DNA of 64,000 bases from Polytrichum commune (GCA_950295325.1 OX485803.1:2976001-3040000); one strand, 5' to 3'. Positions 23,475 to 32,177 are shown, counted from the stretch's first letter. The notes: generated by a model from the letters alone, not told the origin. Numbers and translations are program-made.

Positions 23475-24581
23475 ATGGATGACATAGTGGACCTGGGGGA
23501 TAGCCCGCACTGCCCGTCCACGCAGGTGCCAATCGGTGCGGATTGCGATTATGAAGCTGGATTTTGGGACAGCCAGATTCCTCCCCCATCTACGGCTGCC
23601 AGCAGAAGGGGCGGGGCTCGTTATAGAGGCAGAACCGCGGCCGGAAGCTCACTGTCAGGCCCTTCCCAATCACAAAATGCAGTGCCGCACAAATTGAGAG
23701 GGCCGAATTGGACTGAGCAAGAGATGCTGGTTCTCATAGGGCAGAAGCGTGTGGAGTGGGATGGTCGCCACAACTGCAGCCAACCCTCACTTGCGAAATT
23801 TGTTTATGGGACGACGGCATGGAAACAGGTGTTGGCAGGGTGCATGTCCGTGGTCGGCTTCCGTGCTAGGGATGCAGATCAGCTAACCAACAAGTGGGAT
23901 GGCTTAATCAAGGACTACAAAAAATTAAAAGATTACGTAGAGGGCACGGGTTCGGCACATTGGTGGGGTATGAATAGGGAGGAGAAGAGAGACCTTTGTA
24001 AAACCAGAAAATTACCTCTTGAGTTTACCGAGACTATGTACAACGAAATGGAAAGTTTTGTTGGGAAAAGGGTGATTTTTGGTCGTGCATCTGATGTGGT
24101 CGACTCCGACCGCTTGGGTTCGCCGCCAACAAAAAATTTCTCCCGCTCGCCACCCTCTGCACGTGGGGCAACATGTGTTACCCCAACCAGCCCCGCCACA
24201 AGTGCCACAACCGCACCCAACCCTACGGCGGATGGCACTCCTGGAGATGGCATGCCTGGCTCAACGGGCCGCAAGCGAAAATCGGTGGGCACCGACAACT
24301 TGGTGGACTTCGTGAAGGACTTTAACTACGAATATCTTGCACGAGTTGAGGCTCAAGATAAGGACAAACGGTCATGGAGGAGCGAGATGATGGCACTTGA
24401 CATGGCGCGGGAGACAAGAATGGCATACAAGGAGGCGGAGACTTCGAACATGGACAACAAGCTTTACGAGTTGGAGGTTGAACGGACAAAAAATTTGGGG
24501 AACATGACAAGCGCGTTGCTTATGCTAGCATCCTCTATGGACACTCTTACCAGGTTCTGTGTGCAACCTACATCTCTTTGA
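23475..24581 (+). CDS. Harbinger-encoded Myb/SANT (trihelix) DNA-binding protein
   Basis: The partner protein of PIF/Harbinger transposases helps bring the transposase to the nucleus and to subterminal DNA. The chosen start, ATG at 23475 (context ACGATGG), gives 368 residues beginning MDDIVDLGD. The frame is open back to 23298, but that part is Cys-rich and probably non-coding. Counting from the chosen ATG, a Myb/SANT trihelix domain spans about residues 72-165: RGPNWTEQEMLVLIGQK opens helix 1, the tryptophans at 79, 116 and 141 form the hydrophobic core, and NKWDGLIKDYKKLKDYV is helix 3. A Ser/Pro/Thr-rich linker follows. A basic GRKRKS (about 265-270) may be the nuclear signal. A charged helical C-terminus (about 275-365) could be a coiled coil. 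The stop is 20 bp from the end of the convergent transposase gene, so the 3' untranslated regions must overlap. Confidence 0.9.
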   Translation: MDDIVDLGDSPHCPSTQVPIGADCDYEAGFWDSQIPPPSTAASRRGGARYRGRTAAGSSLSGPSQSQNAVPHKLRGPNWTEQEMLVLIGQKRVEWDGRHNCSQPSLAKFVYGTTAWKQVLAGCMSVVGFRARDADQLTNKWDGLIKDYKKLKDYVEGTGSAHWWGMNREEKRDLCKTRKLPLEFTETMYNEMESFVGKRVIFGRASDVVDSDRLGSPPTKNFSRSPPSARGATCVTPTSPATSATTAPNPTADGTPGDGMPGSTGRKRKSVGTDNLVDFVKDFNYEYLARVEAQDKDKRSWRSEMMALDMARETRMAYKEAETSNMDNKLYELEVERTKNLGNMTSALLMLASSMDTLTRFCVQPTSL

Positions 24582-24601
24582 GCTCAGCTGTGTGGTCTAT
24601 G

Positions 24602-26320
24602 TCATTCTCTTGTCGGATGTCTAGCTGTGTGATCGGTGTTCTGCATTCGTACTAGGTAGTCGAGCAAGTCTTCTCTAGCCATCTTCCCCTCCAACAGTGC
24701 CCTTTCCTCACTCAACAAACCCATTGGCCTGGGTGGATGGAAGATGTCCTCGTCAGCTCGACGTGTGTGCTCGTCTTCGTCCATCGCAGGAAGGTGGCAG
24801 TCCACCAGAATTTGGTCGAGAGTCCGGTCTTTGCTTGCAAGCAGGATGTTGTGGAGCACACAACATGTGTGAACCACAGTGGGTAGGAAATCGAGCTTCA
24901 AAGAAGATCTTCCGCCGATTTCTTTGAACCTCGCTTTCAGTATGCCGAACGCTCGTTCCACGCACATGCGTGTGGACGAGTGCTTGCGGTTGAACCACAC
25001 CTCCTCGTTTGCGAGAGGCATGCCCATGGGTCCCATCTTGAATGGTGTAATGCACCAGCTCAAGAGAGGGTACCCACGGTCCGCCACTATGTAAGGGGGA
25101 AAGGGTAGTGCCGCTGGCCACGTCGTCGGGTCGTCGTGGAAGCCTCCCATTACTCCCTCCTCCACTTTACGGTACAGCTCCGATGACTTGAAATGGGCGC
25201 TATCATGCAATGAACCCGGTGGGCCTGTGTTCACCGATGTGAAGTAGCATTTAGTATCCACAACACCCTGTAACAAAATGGAGAATGATTTGTTCCTGTT
25301 CCTATGGTCTGCCGCAACGATGCTATTGGGTGGCGCCGAAATATATACGTGAGTGCCATCTATGGCACCAATACAGTTTGGCATCCATTGTTTTGCTTGA
25401 AATGCAGCTGTAACCCTTGTCAGTCTTCGACCAACCGGCCATGCAATGAGGTGCCCAAAATTGTTGCTTATGGCCACGCATACTTGCCGCAAGATCCCAT
25501 GGACGGTTGACTTCCCTAGTGCGGCTTTGTCGGCAACCAGAGGTATTGACACACCGTGCATGAGTTTGAACAAGGTCACAACAACCTTCTTTTCAACCCC
25601 AATTGGTTGTCTCCAATGCGTGTGTTGTCCTTGTATGTGTGGTCTAAGATCATGTACAAGCCGGTCGAAAGTCCTCCTTCGCATTCTCAAAATGTCGTAG
25701 AACATGTCCGGTGTGTAAATGTTGAACAAGTACTCCTCGAACCAACACGTCGACCTCGGTTTCACATACCACTTGCAATCCAAAGTGCGAATGTGCCACG
25801 CAATCAAGTCCAGTATCTGTTTTTCGTGTGGGTACTCCCGGGCGTCTTCATGGTGGTCGTAAATTCGGGAGGAAGAGCTGGACCTAGCATTCGCATCAGC
25901 CTCGATGATTTTTTTTTTTTTTTTTCTGTGTGCAAGTTGAGCCTTGTCTGCGTCCATTGTTGTGGTTTGAATATGCATCAACATAACTGACATGTCAATG
26001 CATGCCATGAGGATGGGGATTGCGGCCACAATCAACGTTGTGGCGAATGACCGTTGTTGCGGTGGAAGATGTAGGGGCATGCTGGTTGGCGTACCACAGC
26101 TTGGCTCGGGAGGCAGGCATGGACTCGCAGCTGAGAGTGGGGGCAGAGAGAACTCTGGGCGAATGGGAGCCCCCGGGAGCAGTGGAGGTGACGGTGATTC
26201 ACGGGCAGGAACATCGCGCGCACATGGAGCTGATGCCTGGACCGGTGATGAGACGGGAGGACGTGCGGAACACGGGAGTGGCTGATGAGCATCGTGCACC
26301 TCTCCCACCTGAACCTTCAA
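24602..26320 (-). CDS. PIF/Harbinger (HARBI1-like) DDE transposase
   Basis: This is the cut-and-paste transposase that cleaves at the termini and joins to TWA targets. The open frame is 572 residues. Numbering from 26320, a helix-turn-helix region lies at about 235-285 (VVVTLFKLMHG, LGKSTVHGILRQV). The DDE nuclease has the triad D321 in CIGAIDGTHVYI, D414 in YIVADRGYPLL and E455 in STRMCVERAFGILKARF. It also has GPPGSLHDS (366-373) and VVHTCCVLHNILL near the C-end. The catalytic core is uninterrupted. The frame begins with a non-ATG codon after a stop. Likely starts are M105 (26008), M110 or M122, or an upstream exon spliced near 26300, because the first ~90 residues are Pro/Ser-rich. A 17-base A run in the coding strand (25909-25925) encodes KKKKK. 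Its antisense partner at 25556-25990 is a shadow. Confidence 0.93.
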   Translation of the reverse strand: MKVQVGEVHDAHQPLPCSARPPVSSPVQASAPCARDVPARESPSPPLLPGAPIRPEFSLPPLSAASPCLPPEPSCGTPTSMPLHLPPQQRSFATTLIVAAIPILMACIDMSVMLMHIQTTTMDADKAQLAHRKKKKKIIEADANARSSSSSRIYDHHEDAREYPHEKQILDLIAWHIRTLDCKWYVKPRSTCWFEEYLFNIYTPDMFYDILRMRRRTFDRLVHDLRPHIQGQHTHWRQPIGVEKKVVVTLFKLMHGVSIPLVADKAALGKSTVHGILRQVCVAISNNFGHLIAWPVGRRLTRVTAAFQAKQWMPNCIGAIDGTHVYISAPPNSIVAADHRNRNKSFSILLQGVVDTKCYFTSVNTGPPGSLHDSAHFKSSELYRKVEEGVMGGFHDDPTTWPAALPFPPYIVADRGYPLLSWCITPFKMGPMGMPLANEEVWFNRKHSSTRMCVERAFGILKARFKEIGGRSSLKLDFLPTVVHTCCVLHNILLASKDRTLDQILVDCHLPAMDEDEHTRRADEDIFHPPRPMGLLSEERALLEGKMAREDLLDYLVRMQNTDHTARHPTRE

Positions 26321-27239
26321 CCACAGATAAGAGGGGGAACAGTTCCATCAATGTGTTCCGTAGCGGCGTAGGTTAGTTATGAGTAGAGTATGGGAATGAA
26401 TGCCGAACTTTTGGCAAGTAGTGGGCATTCAGACTGTCACGGATGTAGGGGAGCAGAAGTTCATGTGCAGCAAAGATTGACTGTAAAATCCCAGACAGCC
26501 TGGGAGGCACACAGTGCCGAACGGTAATGAAATTTTTTGGGTATCTGCATACATTCCCAGACCTCAATCGGTGCCTAAAGCACGAGCAGATGTGTGGTGT
26601 GACATGTTATCTTGAGCACAGATGGCATAATTTAACATTCCCGCATGTTTATGTTTATGTTTGTTGTGTTTGTGAGGTTGAGGAGAACTGTGTGTCTACC
26701 GTGTGCCGGAAACATGTGACAGACGAAGAACCACGGCAGGCAGGTAAAGCATGCAGCCTGCAGCAAACATGGCATGACAACATACAAATAGGGAAACATA
26801 AAGCCATGTTCAAAATGAATTGCCGCAAGCAAAATGCGGCAGGCGAGGGATGAAGTGTCGGAAAAAATTAAGAAAAATCTGAGTCAATTGCAGAGGCAGC
26901 TGCGCACATTCACGGAGGCCCGGGGAAAATGGGCAGGTTAATTGCTGCCTGGCGGAATGGCAGCAACCCCCCAGGAAGGCTATAATGCAAGTCAACCCAA
27001 AAAAAAGTCTGGTGAATGCCAGAGAAGCACATCGACGCCAGAAATGGCAGAGTATATGTGAACGGGCCCTCCCAAGGTCCATGATGCATGCCAATGGAAG
27101 ATGAATGGATGACGCAAAAGACAATGCAAGACAGACCACGTCAAGCCAAAAACGGCTGAAACTGCTACACAAAAAATTTCTGAATTTATAGTTTTTATTT
27201 CTCCACACTGGCGGAAACAAACAATTTGGCATACCGAAT
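26321..27239 (-). other. Region between transposase ORF and upstream exon candidates
   Basis: No convincing coding frame. The - strand is T/C-rich with a possible donor at 27238 (GG|GTATGCC on -) and acceptor-like sites nearer the transposase (for example GAAGGTTCAG ending near 26312). It may be an intron joining the upstream exon candidates to the transposase gene, or a spacer. Confidence 0.35.
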
Positions 27240-27640
27240 GCCATCACGGGCATCCCTGCGAGTGTGCGTTCAAAATTTATATCTACAGGCAGCCGCACCT
27301 GTGGCTGGAGAGCCCGGAATGCGGTGTCAATTTCAGCGAGCCTGCTCCTAATGAAGTCGAATGGGTTCGAGGGCGCATCACAGACCATGCGCGGCGTGTA
27401 CATTGGCATCCCTGCATCGTCGTCACGGAGCATGAGCAAGAGCGAGCGGCCCAGCTCGTGCGTCTCCAATTCGGCCTCCGAGTCAAAGCGAATCATCAGC
27501 TCCCGCAAGTTGTTGCAGTCATCTTGCAGCTCCCATTTACAATACATTTCGACAAGGGGCAGGAGCTCCATGCAAGTTGCGCGCAGAGCGTGGCGGGAGG
27601 GATTGCTGGTTCGCCCATGCCGACGCCATACAAGGTGCCC
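27240..27640 (-). CDS. Candidate extra exon in Harbinger element (unknown protein)
   Basis: From 27571 the - strand reads MELLPLVEMYCKWELQDD, RELMIRFDSEAELETHELGR, LLLMLRDDDAGMPMYTP, NPFDFIRSRLAEIDTAF and VRLPVDINFERTLAG. This is charged, aliphatic, low-repeat sequence with every appearance of real protein. The frame continues past about 27240 into Phe/Cys-rich sequence, so the exon probably ends there, near a GGTATGCC donor-like site. Upstream, a frame offset by one base reads GTLYGVGMGEPAIPPATL, suggesting that the exon starts earlier with a one-base indel or splice near 27585. I recognise no family. It could be a third element gene, a 5' exon of the transposase, or a captured host exon. 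Confidence 0.42.
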
Positions 27641-28137
27641 TGCACGGCCAGGTTCAGTAATTCACACCAACTGCCCCCCGAGATCACCGAACTTCAAAAG
27701 GCAACAAAACGACGAGCAGAGCCACAGAGAGAAAAAGAGAGGGGGAGGCCAGAAACGCACCCAGTTTTGTTTCCCGGAATGCGCGTTCATGCGCCAATGA
27801 GTGAGAGTAAAAAACGTAGCAGAATAGTTTATAACCGTCCCAATAATCCTGCGCACTGCAACGACGGGTCCAAGCGTAAATGAGTCGAAAGCAAACACAT
27901 CAGAGGTGGGTGTAATTGCCCAAAATTTAGCGCAACACAGCAAGCACACGCAACCATGTGCAGTGTGCAGGTTGCTGCACGGTGCATAGAGTCCAGCGCA
28001 AGCATGGAACACGCGCCGAACCCATACATGCTCTTCGGGGCTCAATAGACGTGCTCAGCACATGGCAAGAGGACAGAAAAACAAACCCATATGACACGAA
28101 AACATCGTAGCACAGAATGGCACAGGAGACACCAAAC

Positions 28138-28324
28138 CCAGGCAGAAGGCGGAGGCCGCCAGTGAGGGCAGAGTCTAATTTCGTTTGCGAGTCGACCGAA
28201 AGAACATTTGCTGCGATTGAAATTCCGGCATTCAGCCCAGGCCCAGCCTCCACCATTAGCAATAATCCGCGGGCGCATCATTCCCTGGCGACTTCGAATA
28301 TGCCCACGACTGTCAGCAAACAAC
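28138..28324 (-). CDS. Candidate exon with CCCH-like zinc-finger pattern
   Basis: Following an acceptor-like CCCCGTTCAG on the - strand, the frame reads FADSRGHIRSRQGMMRPRII, GGGWAWAECRNFNRSKCSF, GRLANEIRLCPHWRPPPSAW, then a GTTTGG donor-like site. The C-R-N-F-N-x3-C start resembles CCCH fingers (C-x5-9-C ... C-x-H) seen in some mobile-element nucleic-acid-binding proteins. The spacing here is C-x6-C-x12-C-x-H, an irregular fit. It lies in the same orientation as the transposase. Upstream of the acceptor the sequence is pyrimidine-rich, consistent with an intron. Confidence 0.38.
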
Positions 28325-28666
28325 TGCTGAACGGGGATGACAGAAACACCGCCAAAAAAACGGCAATTGCCCCCGAGACAGTGAGCCCTAAACCCTAGAA
28401 CAAATGATACAATGCGAAGAGGGCGTTTCCTAAGTCAGGGGCTGCAGGGGCGAGCCCTCATCGCGGCGACTGCGGAAGCAACATCTTCAGCGGAGGCGCA
28501 GCAGGATGGCACCCCCACCACAGCGGTCGAACACCGAAACCCCGCCGCGAATTGGGAGTGTATCCACACGCGGGCGAAGGCAAGAAGACAATGGGGAAGA
28601 GGAAAACCCAAATACAAGCCCCACCCAAAAGAAAACAAAAACAAAAAAAGCCACAGCGTCCACCAC

Positions 28667-28938
28667 CCGAAAGGCACATATGTGTCATTCTTCAGCCAAA
28701 CAACAGCGGCAACAGAGTGGTGTGGTCGGCACCCGAATTGCATCCCCCGCAACTCGCCATCAATTGCGGTGTCTGTATCCATCCGCAACGCCTGCTCTTC
28801 GAGTGCGGGTGGAACGTTGCCGTGGCCTCGAAGACCAAACAACCAACGATTTCCGAGGTGCCTCAGAGCCCGCGTGACGTGGGCAGCAACAGAGAATAAT
28901 GGATGATCTCTGTGGCCCTCCTCGACGGACCCAGCCAT
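28667..28938 (-). CDS. Candidate first exon near the right Harbinger terminus
   Basis: An ATG at 28938, about 75 bp inside the right terminal repeat, opens MAGSVEEGHRDHPLFSVAAH, then VTRALRHLGNRWLFGLRGHG, ALEEQALRMDTDTAIDGELR and VAAVVWLKNDTYVPF. After this the sequence turns abruptly T/G-rich (GGTGGTGGACGCTGTGGCTTTTTTTG), looking like a 5' splice site and intron at about 28666. The composition contrast between the two sides is strong. The position just inside the terminus fits the first exon of a gene driven from the right end, mirroring the left side. The protein is unrecognised. Confidence 0.4.
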
Positions 28939-29011
28939 GTGTGGCCTCCGGCACGCCACCTGCGGAATTGCCAGCTATCTACTCGTACCCGGCCTCGGGA
29001 TTCTGGGTGGA

Positions 29012-29061
29012 CCCGTTACCAAACCGGTTCCGGTATGGGACCCCCATGTGCGGCCCCCCCC
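29012..29061 (-). repeat. Right terminal inverted repeat of the Harbinger element
   Basis: Reverse-complemented, it starts GGGGGGGGCCGCACATGGGG and continues TACCGGAACCGGTTTGGTAA, matching the left terminus. The outermost eight bases are all G on this strand, against GGCTGGGG on the left. Confidence 0.9.
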
Positions 29062-29072
29062 TAAGGTACTAA
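29062..29072. repeat. Right flanking direct repeat TAAGGTACTAA
   Basis: Exact copy of 21492-21502, directly abutting the right terminus. Confidence 0.85.
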
Positions 29073-29165
29073 GGTGCGTGCCAGGAGGTAGCTAGCAGTC
29101 TTCAATCCTGGCTTTGTAACCACCAAGGCTCACAGTTCTCTGCCTCTCTACCAGAGCCCTACATT

Positions 29166-29555
29166 GGGTGCCCATACCCACCCATGCCCATGGGTTTTGG
29201 GTGGGCATGGGTGCAATATTATTGTTCATGGGTGGGCATGGGTGGGCATGACTGCGATATTATTATTCATGGGTGGGCATGGGTTTGACATTATAATGGG
29301 TGGGCATGGGTGGGGCACAATTACACAATCATACAAGACACATTACACAATTACACAATACACATTACACAATTTTTGAATACATGGGCGCAATTTGAAT
29401 AGCATGGGTGGGCATGGGTGGGGCGTGGGTGGGGCATGGGTGGGCACATGTCATGCTATGTGTGGGCATGGGTGGGCATGGGTGCGCACATGTCATGCTA
29501 TGGGTGGGCATGGGTGGGCATAGGTCACTGCTGATGGGCATGGTCTGGGTATGGG
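29166..29555. repeat. G-rich minisatellite (GGGTGGGCAT units)
   Basis: Repeats of ATGGGTGGGC and variants fill most of this stretch, interrupted at 29313-29400 by a small ACACATTACACAATT array. Runs of three G bases at short spacing give a high potential for G-quadruplex formation on the + strand. The frames translating as repeated Gly-His-Gly-Trp are by-products of the repeat. Confidence 0.88.
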
Positions 29556-29589
29556 TGCAATTTGAAAGGAAAATGTTGGGCTCTGCTCT

Positions 29590-30455
29590 CTACATGTGGA
29601 CACGCAGTGGCCTGGCCTGCTCTAATGCAAAGCAAGTTGTAATTTGCTTACCTCACTTGAGCTTCTAAGAATTTACCGACTAGGTTTATTTCACCTATGG
29701 GGCATTCCCACCTGACATTAGTTAGAAGTAGTTTTAGTCTAAAAGCGGTTTTAGTTATCTAGGGTTCACACATACGGCTCTTTTTAGTGCCGAGCCTAGG
29801 TGGCAAATGATGTGGCATGGCTTAAAAGTGGAGGTTTTAAGCCTCAACCACCGACCCTCCCATCGGTACCTAAACATGAGGCAAGAATATAGGAACTTTA
29901 AAAGTGTCGCCTCCCACCCTTGTGATTGGTTGCTTTTTAGTCTTAGCTATGAGGGCACGAGGAGCTTCATTAACAAAAACCGATGGTAAGATAGGTGAGT
30001 AGTAAGGCATTTGGGGATGGGACAAAAACTACCCAACATTCATTGCTTGGTAGATAAAACCATGAACATGTGTGAAAGCTACTTAACTAAAACCTACTTG
30101 AAAATCTCTGGACAAGTTCTTGTAGGTGCATTGGGATAGTCGGATGCCTCCGCTATAACCGAGGGAGCTTTACCCGGTTTTTAGGAAATACTTTGGGTCT
30201 TAACTAAAGTCAGGTGGGAAGGGGGCACTAGTCTGGTATTTATTGCATGTCTAATGTTGATGTTTATCTCATCTAGTATGGTATTTTTTGGTTGATAAGG
30301 GCATGCGGTCTAACCATAGCAAGGAATACCGCTTCCAGGATGACACCACTTCGACATGGCCAAGGTTATCCATGTTTGGACTCTGATACATGCTAGATTG
30401 GTTAGAATGGTGTCATTTCAGTGTCATTCCAGTGTCCCCTTGATCCAGCTTTCCC
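29590..30455. repeat. Tandem duplication unit A (MITE-occupied)
   Basis: The unit runs from TACATGTGGACACGC through TTTGCTTACCTCACTTGAGC to a block ending CCCCTTGATCCAGCTTTCC. It is interrupted at 29698-30227 by a T2 MITE. Without the MITE it is about 333 bp and aligns with unit B (30456-30790). Confidence 0.8.
29698..30227. mobile_element. MITE family T2, copy 2 (530 bp, CTA duplication)
   Basis: Left end TGGGGCATTCCCACCTGACA; right end reverse-complemented TGCCCCCTTCCCACCTGACT. CTA occurs on both sides (29695-29697 and 30228-30230), while the uninterrupted tandem copy at 30456-30790 has a single CTA at the matching position (TTTCACCTAGCATGG). This empty site proves the insertion boundaries. 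It is the reverse orientation of the 7290-7807 copy. Confidence 0.9.
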
Positions 30456-30790
30456 TACATATGGACACTTAGTTGAGATTGGATGGCATGCTCTAATGCA
30501 AATCGAACTATAATTTGCTTACCTCACTTGAGCTTCTAAGAATTTACTGACTAGGTTGATTTCACCTAGCATGGTACTTGTTGCATGTCTAATGGTGATG
30601 CTTATCTCATCTAGCATGGTACTTTTTGATTGATAGGGGCATGCAGTCTACCCATAGCAAGGAAGACTACTTCCAGGATGATACCACTTCGACATGGCCA
30701 AGGTTGTCCATGCTTGGAATCTGACACATGTTAGATTGGTTAGAATGGTGTCATTTAGTGTCGTTCCAATGTCCCCTTGATCCACCCTTC
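30456..30790. repeat. Tandem duplication unit B (empty site)
   Basis: Aligns with unit A without the MITE. Shared blocks include CTAATGCAAA, TAATTTGCTTACCTCACTTG, GCATGTCTAATG, CTTCCAGGATGA and ACTTCGACATGGCCAAGG. Differences of a few percent indicate moderate age. Confidence 0.8.
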
Positions 30791-31437
30791 CTAGTAGTGC
30801 CCCCCTACCCAAACCAACACACCCCATCTTGTTACACATGTTACTTAAATGGAGCTTGCCTTTTGAAAGGAAGGAAGTACTCCTACCTCAATGCTCAGTA
30901 AAACATGATCAAGGTAAGGAGGAACCGATTCCCATTCACGTCGTTGCGAATGAAAGCACCGATGTTACTTTCATTTATTTCGTTTATCATGCTTAATAAA
31001 CCAGGGCACCCACCAACCATCCTACTCATCCTCAAGATGACAATCCCCCACTAGTTGGAGTACTTCAAATACCTACCACCCCCCACACCAACAACCATTG
31101 AGCACCAATTGGAACAACATATACTAGAGGAGCTTTGGTCTTTCACTTCCCCCAAATGAAACCACCTTCAACAAGAGGCACCCAATTGTGTCCCTTTAGC
31201 CATCCTCCATAAACCCAACCCGGGTTTAGGATTTAATTTTCAGCTTTGGCCAAGGGTGAAAGAACTTCTTTTCTTGGGTACAAATTGAAAATTCAATTGC
31301 AAGAAAGAATCAAATTAAATACAACCACCCCGGGGGAACCAACGCAACCCGAGGGGAAGGGGGGGAGTGAAATAACTATCACTCTTTAGGAACCTATAGT
31401 TGATGTTATCATTACTTCGTTCACATATATGGCAAGT
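30791..31437. other. No gene seen
   Basis: AT-rich with C-rich patches near 31070-31200; no supported feature. Confidence 0.45.
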
Positions 31438-31446
31438 GTCTAGAAC

Positions 31447-31653
31447 TATGTGCAGGAAGAACCGGCGGTTAGTTCCAGATGAACCGGTTGAAGCTGGAGA
31501 CTTCAAGAGAATTACCGATCGGTTTAGAGGAATCTATAGAAGAATATACCTCACATAAATAAAGCAAAACCGGAAGATGCCAACATGTAACTGGTTGGAT
31601 TTAGAATCACTAGGATCTTGACCAACTATGCCCAAAAACTTTCCAGGCACTGG
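31447..31653 (-). mobile_element. hAT-type MITE, inverted copy, TSD TCTRGAAC
   Basis: In reverse orientation it matches the hAT MITE family (GAAGAACCGGCGGTTAG, GAGGAATCTATAGAAGAATA, GCCAACATGTAACTGGTT, TATGCCCAAAAAC). The flanks TCTAGAAC (31439-31446) and TCTGGAAC (31654-31661) are an 8-bp duplication with one change. The terminal bases are mutated. Confidence 0.72.
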
Positions 31654-31759
31654 TCTGGAACACGAAAACCATAAAATGAGTCAAGTGTCGGGGAGCACCA
31701 TGCACCTAGCATTCAGATGTTGTCTTTGTCAGTTATCACAAGAAATAGAGCCTATTCCC

Positions 31760-31842
31760 AGCATGGTTTGTTGAAATTTTCATTTTGTGCCCCCCCCCCC
31801 CCCCCCCCAAAAGAAGAAGAAGAAGAAGAGCATGGTTTGTTG
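31760..31842. mobile_element. 55-bp poly-C/(GAA)n insertion with 14-bp direct repeats
   Basis: The exact 14-mer AGCATGGTTTGTTG occurs at 31760-31773 and 31829-31842. Between them lie AAATTTTCATTTTGTG, nineteen C bases (31790-31808), AAAA and a GAA run. A duplication of this length around a short tailed segment is typical of target-primed reverse transcription, but the insert resembles no element I know. Confidence 0.55.
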
Positions 31843-32177
31843 GGTCCAAAAGTGTAACCATTTGATTACGTAAGTTTCAGTGTTACTTTTTGTGGGTTGA
31901 ATTATTGCTTTATAAATGTGGCATTCTTCATTCCACAAGTTGAAACCCAATCCACTCGGTGCATGTAAACTCAATATCTTTGTTGCCTCCCATCCAAGAG
32001 ATACTATGGGGGTGCACTTTTCATAGCACGTGTGAGTGTACATGAGTGCACCAAAGGGGTATTAATTTGAACTATTCCGTACTACGTATACATGTGCTAC
32101 ACAAATTATAACTCGTAATTATGTACATGTATGGAGGACTTCTAGAAAAATACACAACTTTTGTACTTGTATGGTAG

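Larger units (their letters stand above)
21503..29061. mobile_element. Complete PIF/Harbinger DNA transposon (~7.6 kb)
   Basis: The element is defined by inverted termini (21503-21550 and 29012-29061) and direct repeats outside them. It contains a Myb/SANT protein and a HARBI1-type DDE transposase in convergent arrangement, the standard two-gene set of PIF/Harbinger elements. It is markedly GC-richer than the flanks, and the GC shift coincides with the termini. Both main genes are open over their full length, so the copy may be recent and potentially autonomous. Extra coding-like blocks lie between each gene and its nearer terminus. At ~7.6 kb it is larger than the minimal two-gene size, owing to these long 5' regions. 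Harbinger identity rests on the transposase motifs and is firm. Confidence 0.93.

Noticed and set aside
24753..25990. Several 70-144-residue + strand frames opposite the transposase
   Set aside because: Shadows of the transposase coding strand with no domains of their own.
28386..28397. Telomere-like CCCTAAACCCTA
   Set aside because: Only one and a half units (similarly near 57046); far too short to be an interstitial telomeric array.
21503..29061. GC-rich island as bacterial contamination or a host CpG-island gene
   Set aside because: Its limits coincide with inverted termini and direct repeats, and it encodes a PIF/Harbinger transposase and its Myb partner.
29164..29668. Two Gly/His/Met/Trp-rich frames over the minisatellite
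   Set aside because: Direct translations of GGGTGGGCAT repeats; the periodicity is that of the DNA repeat.
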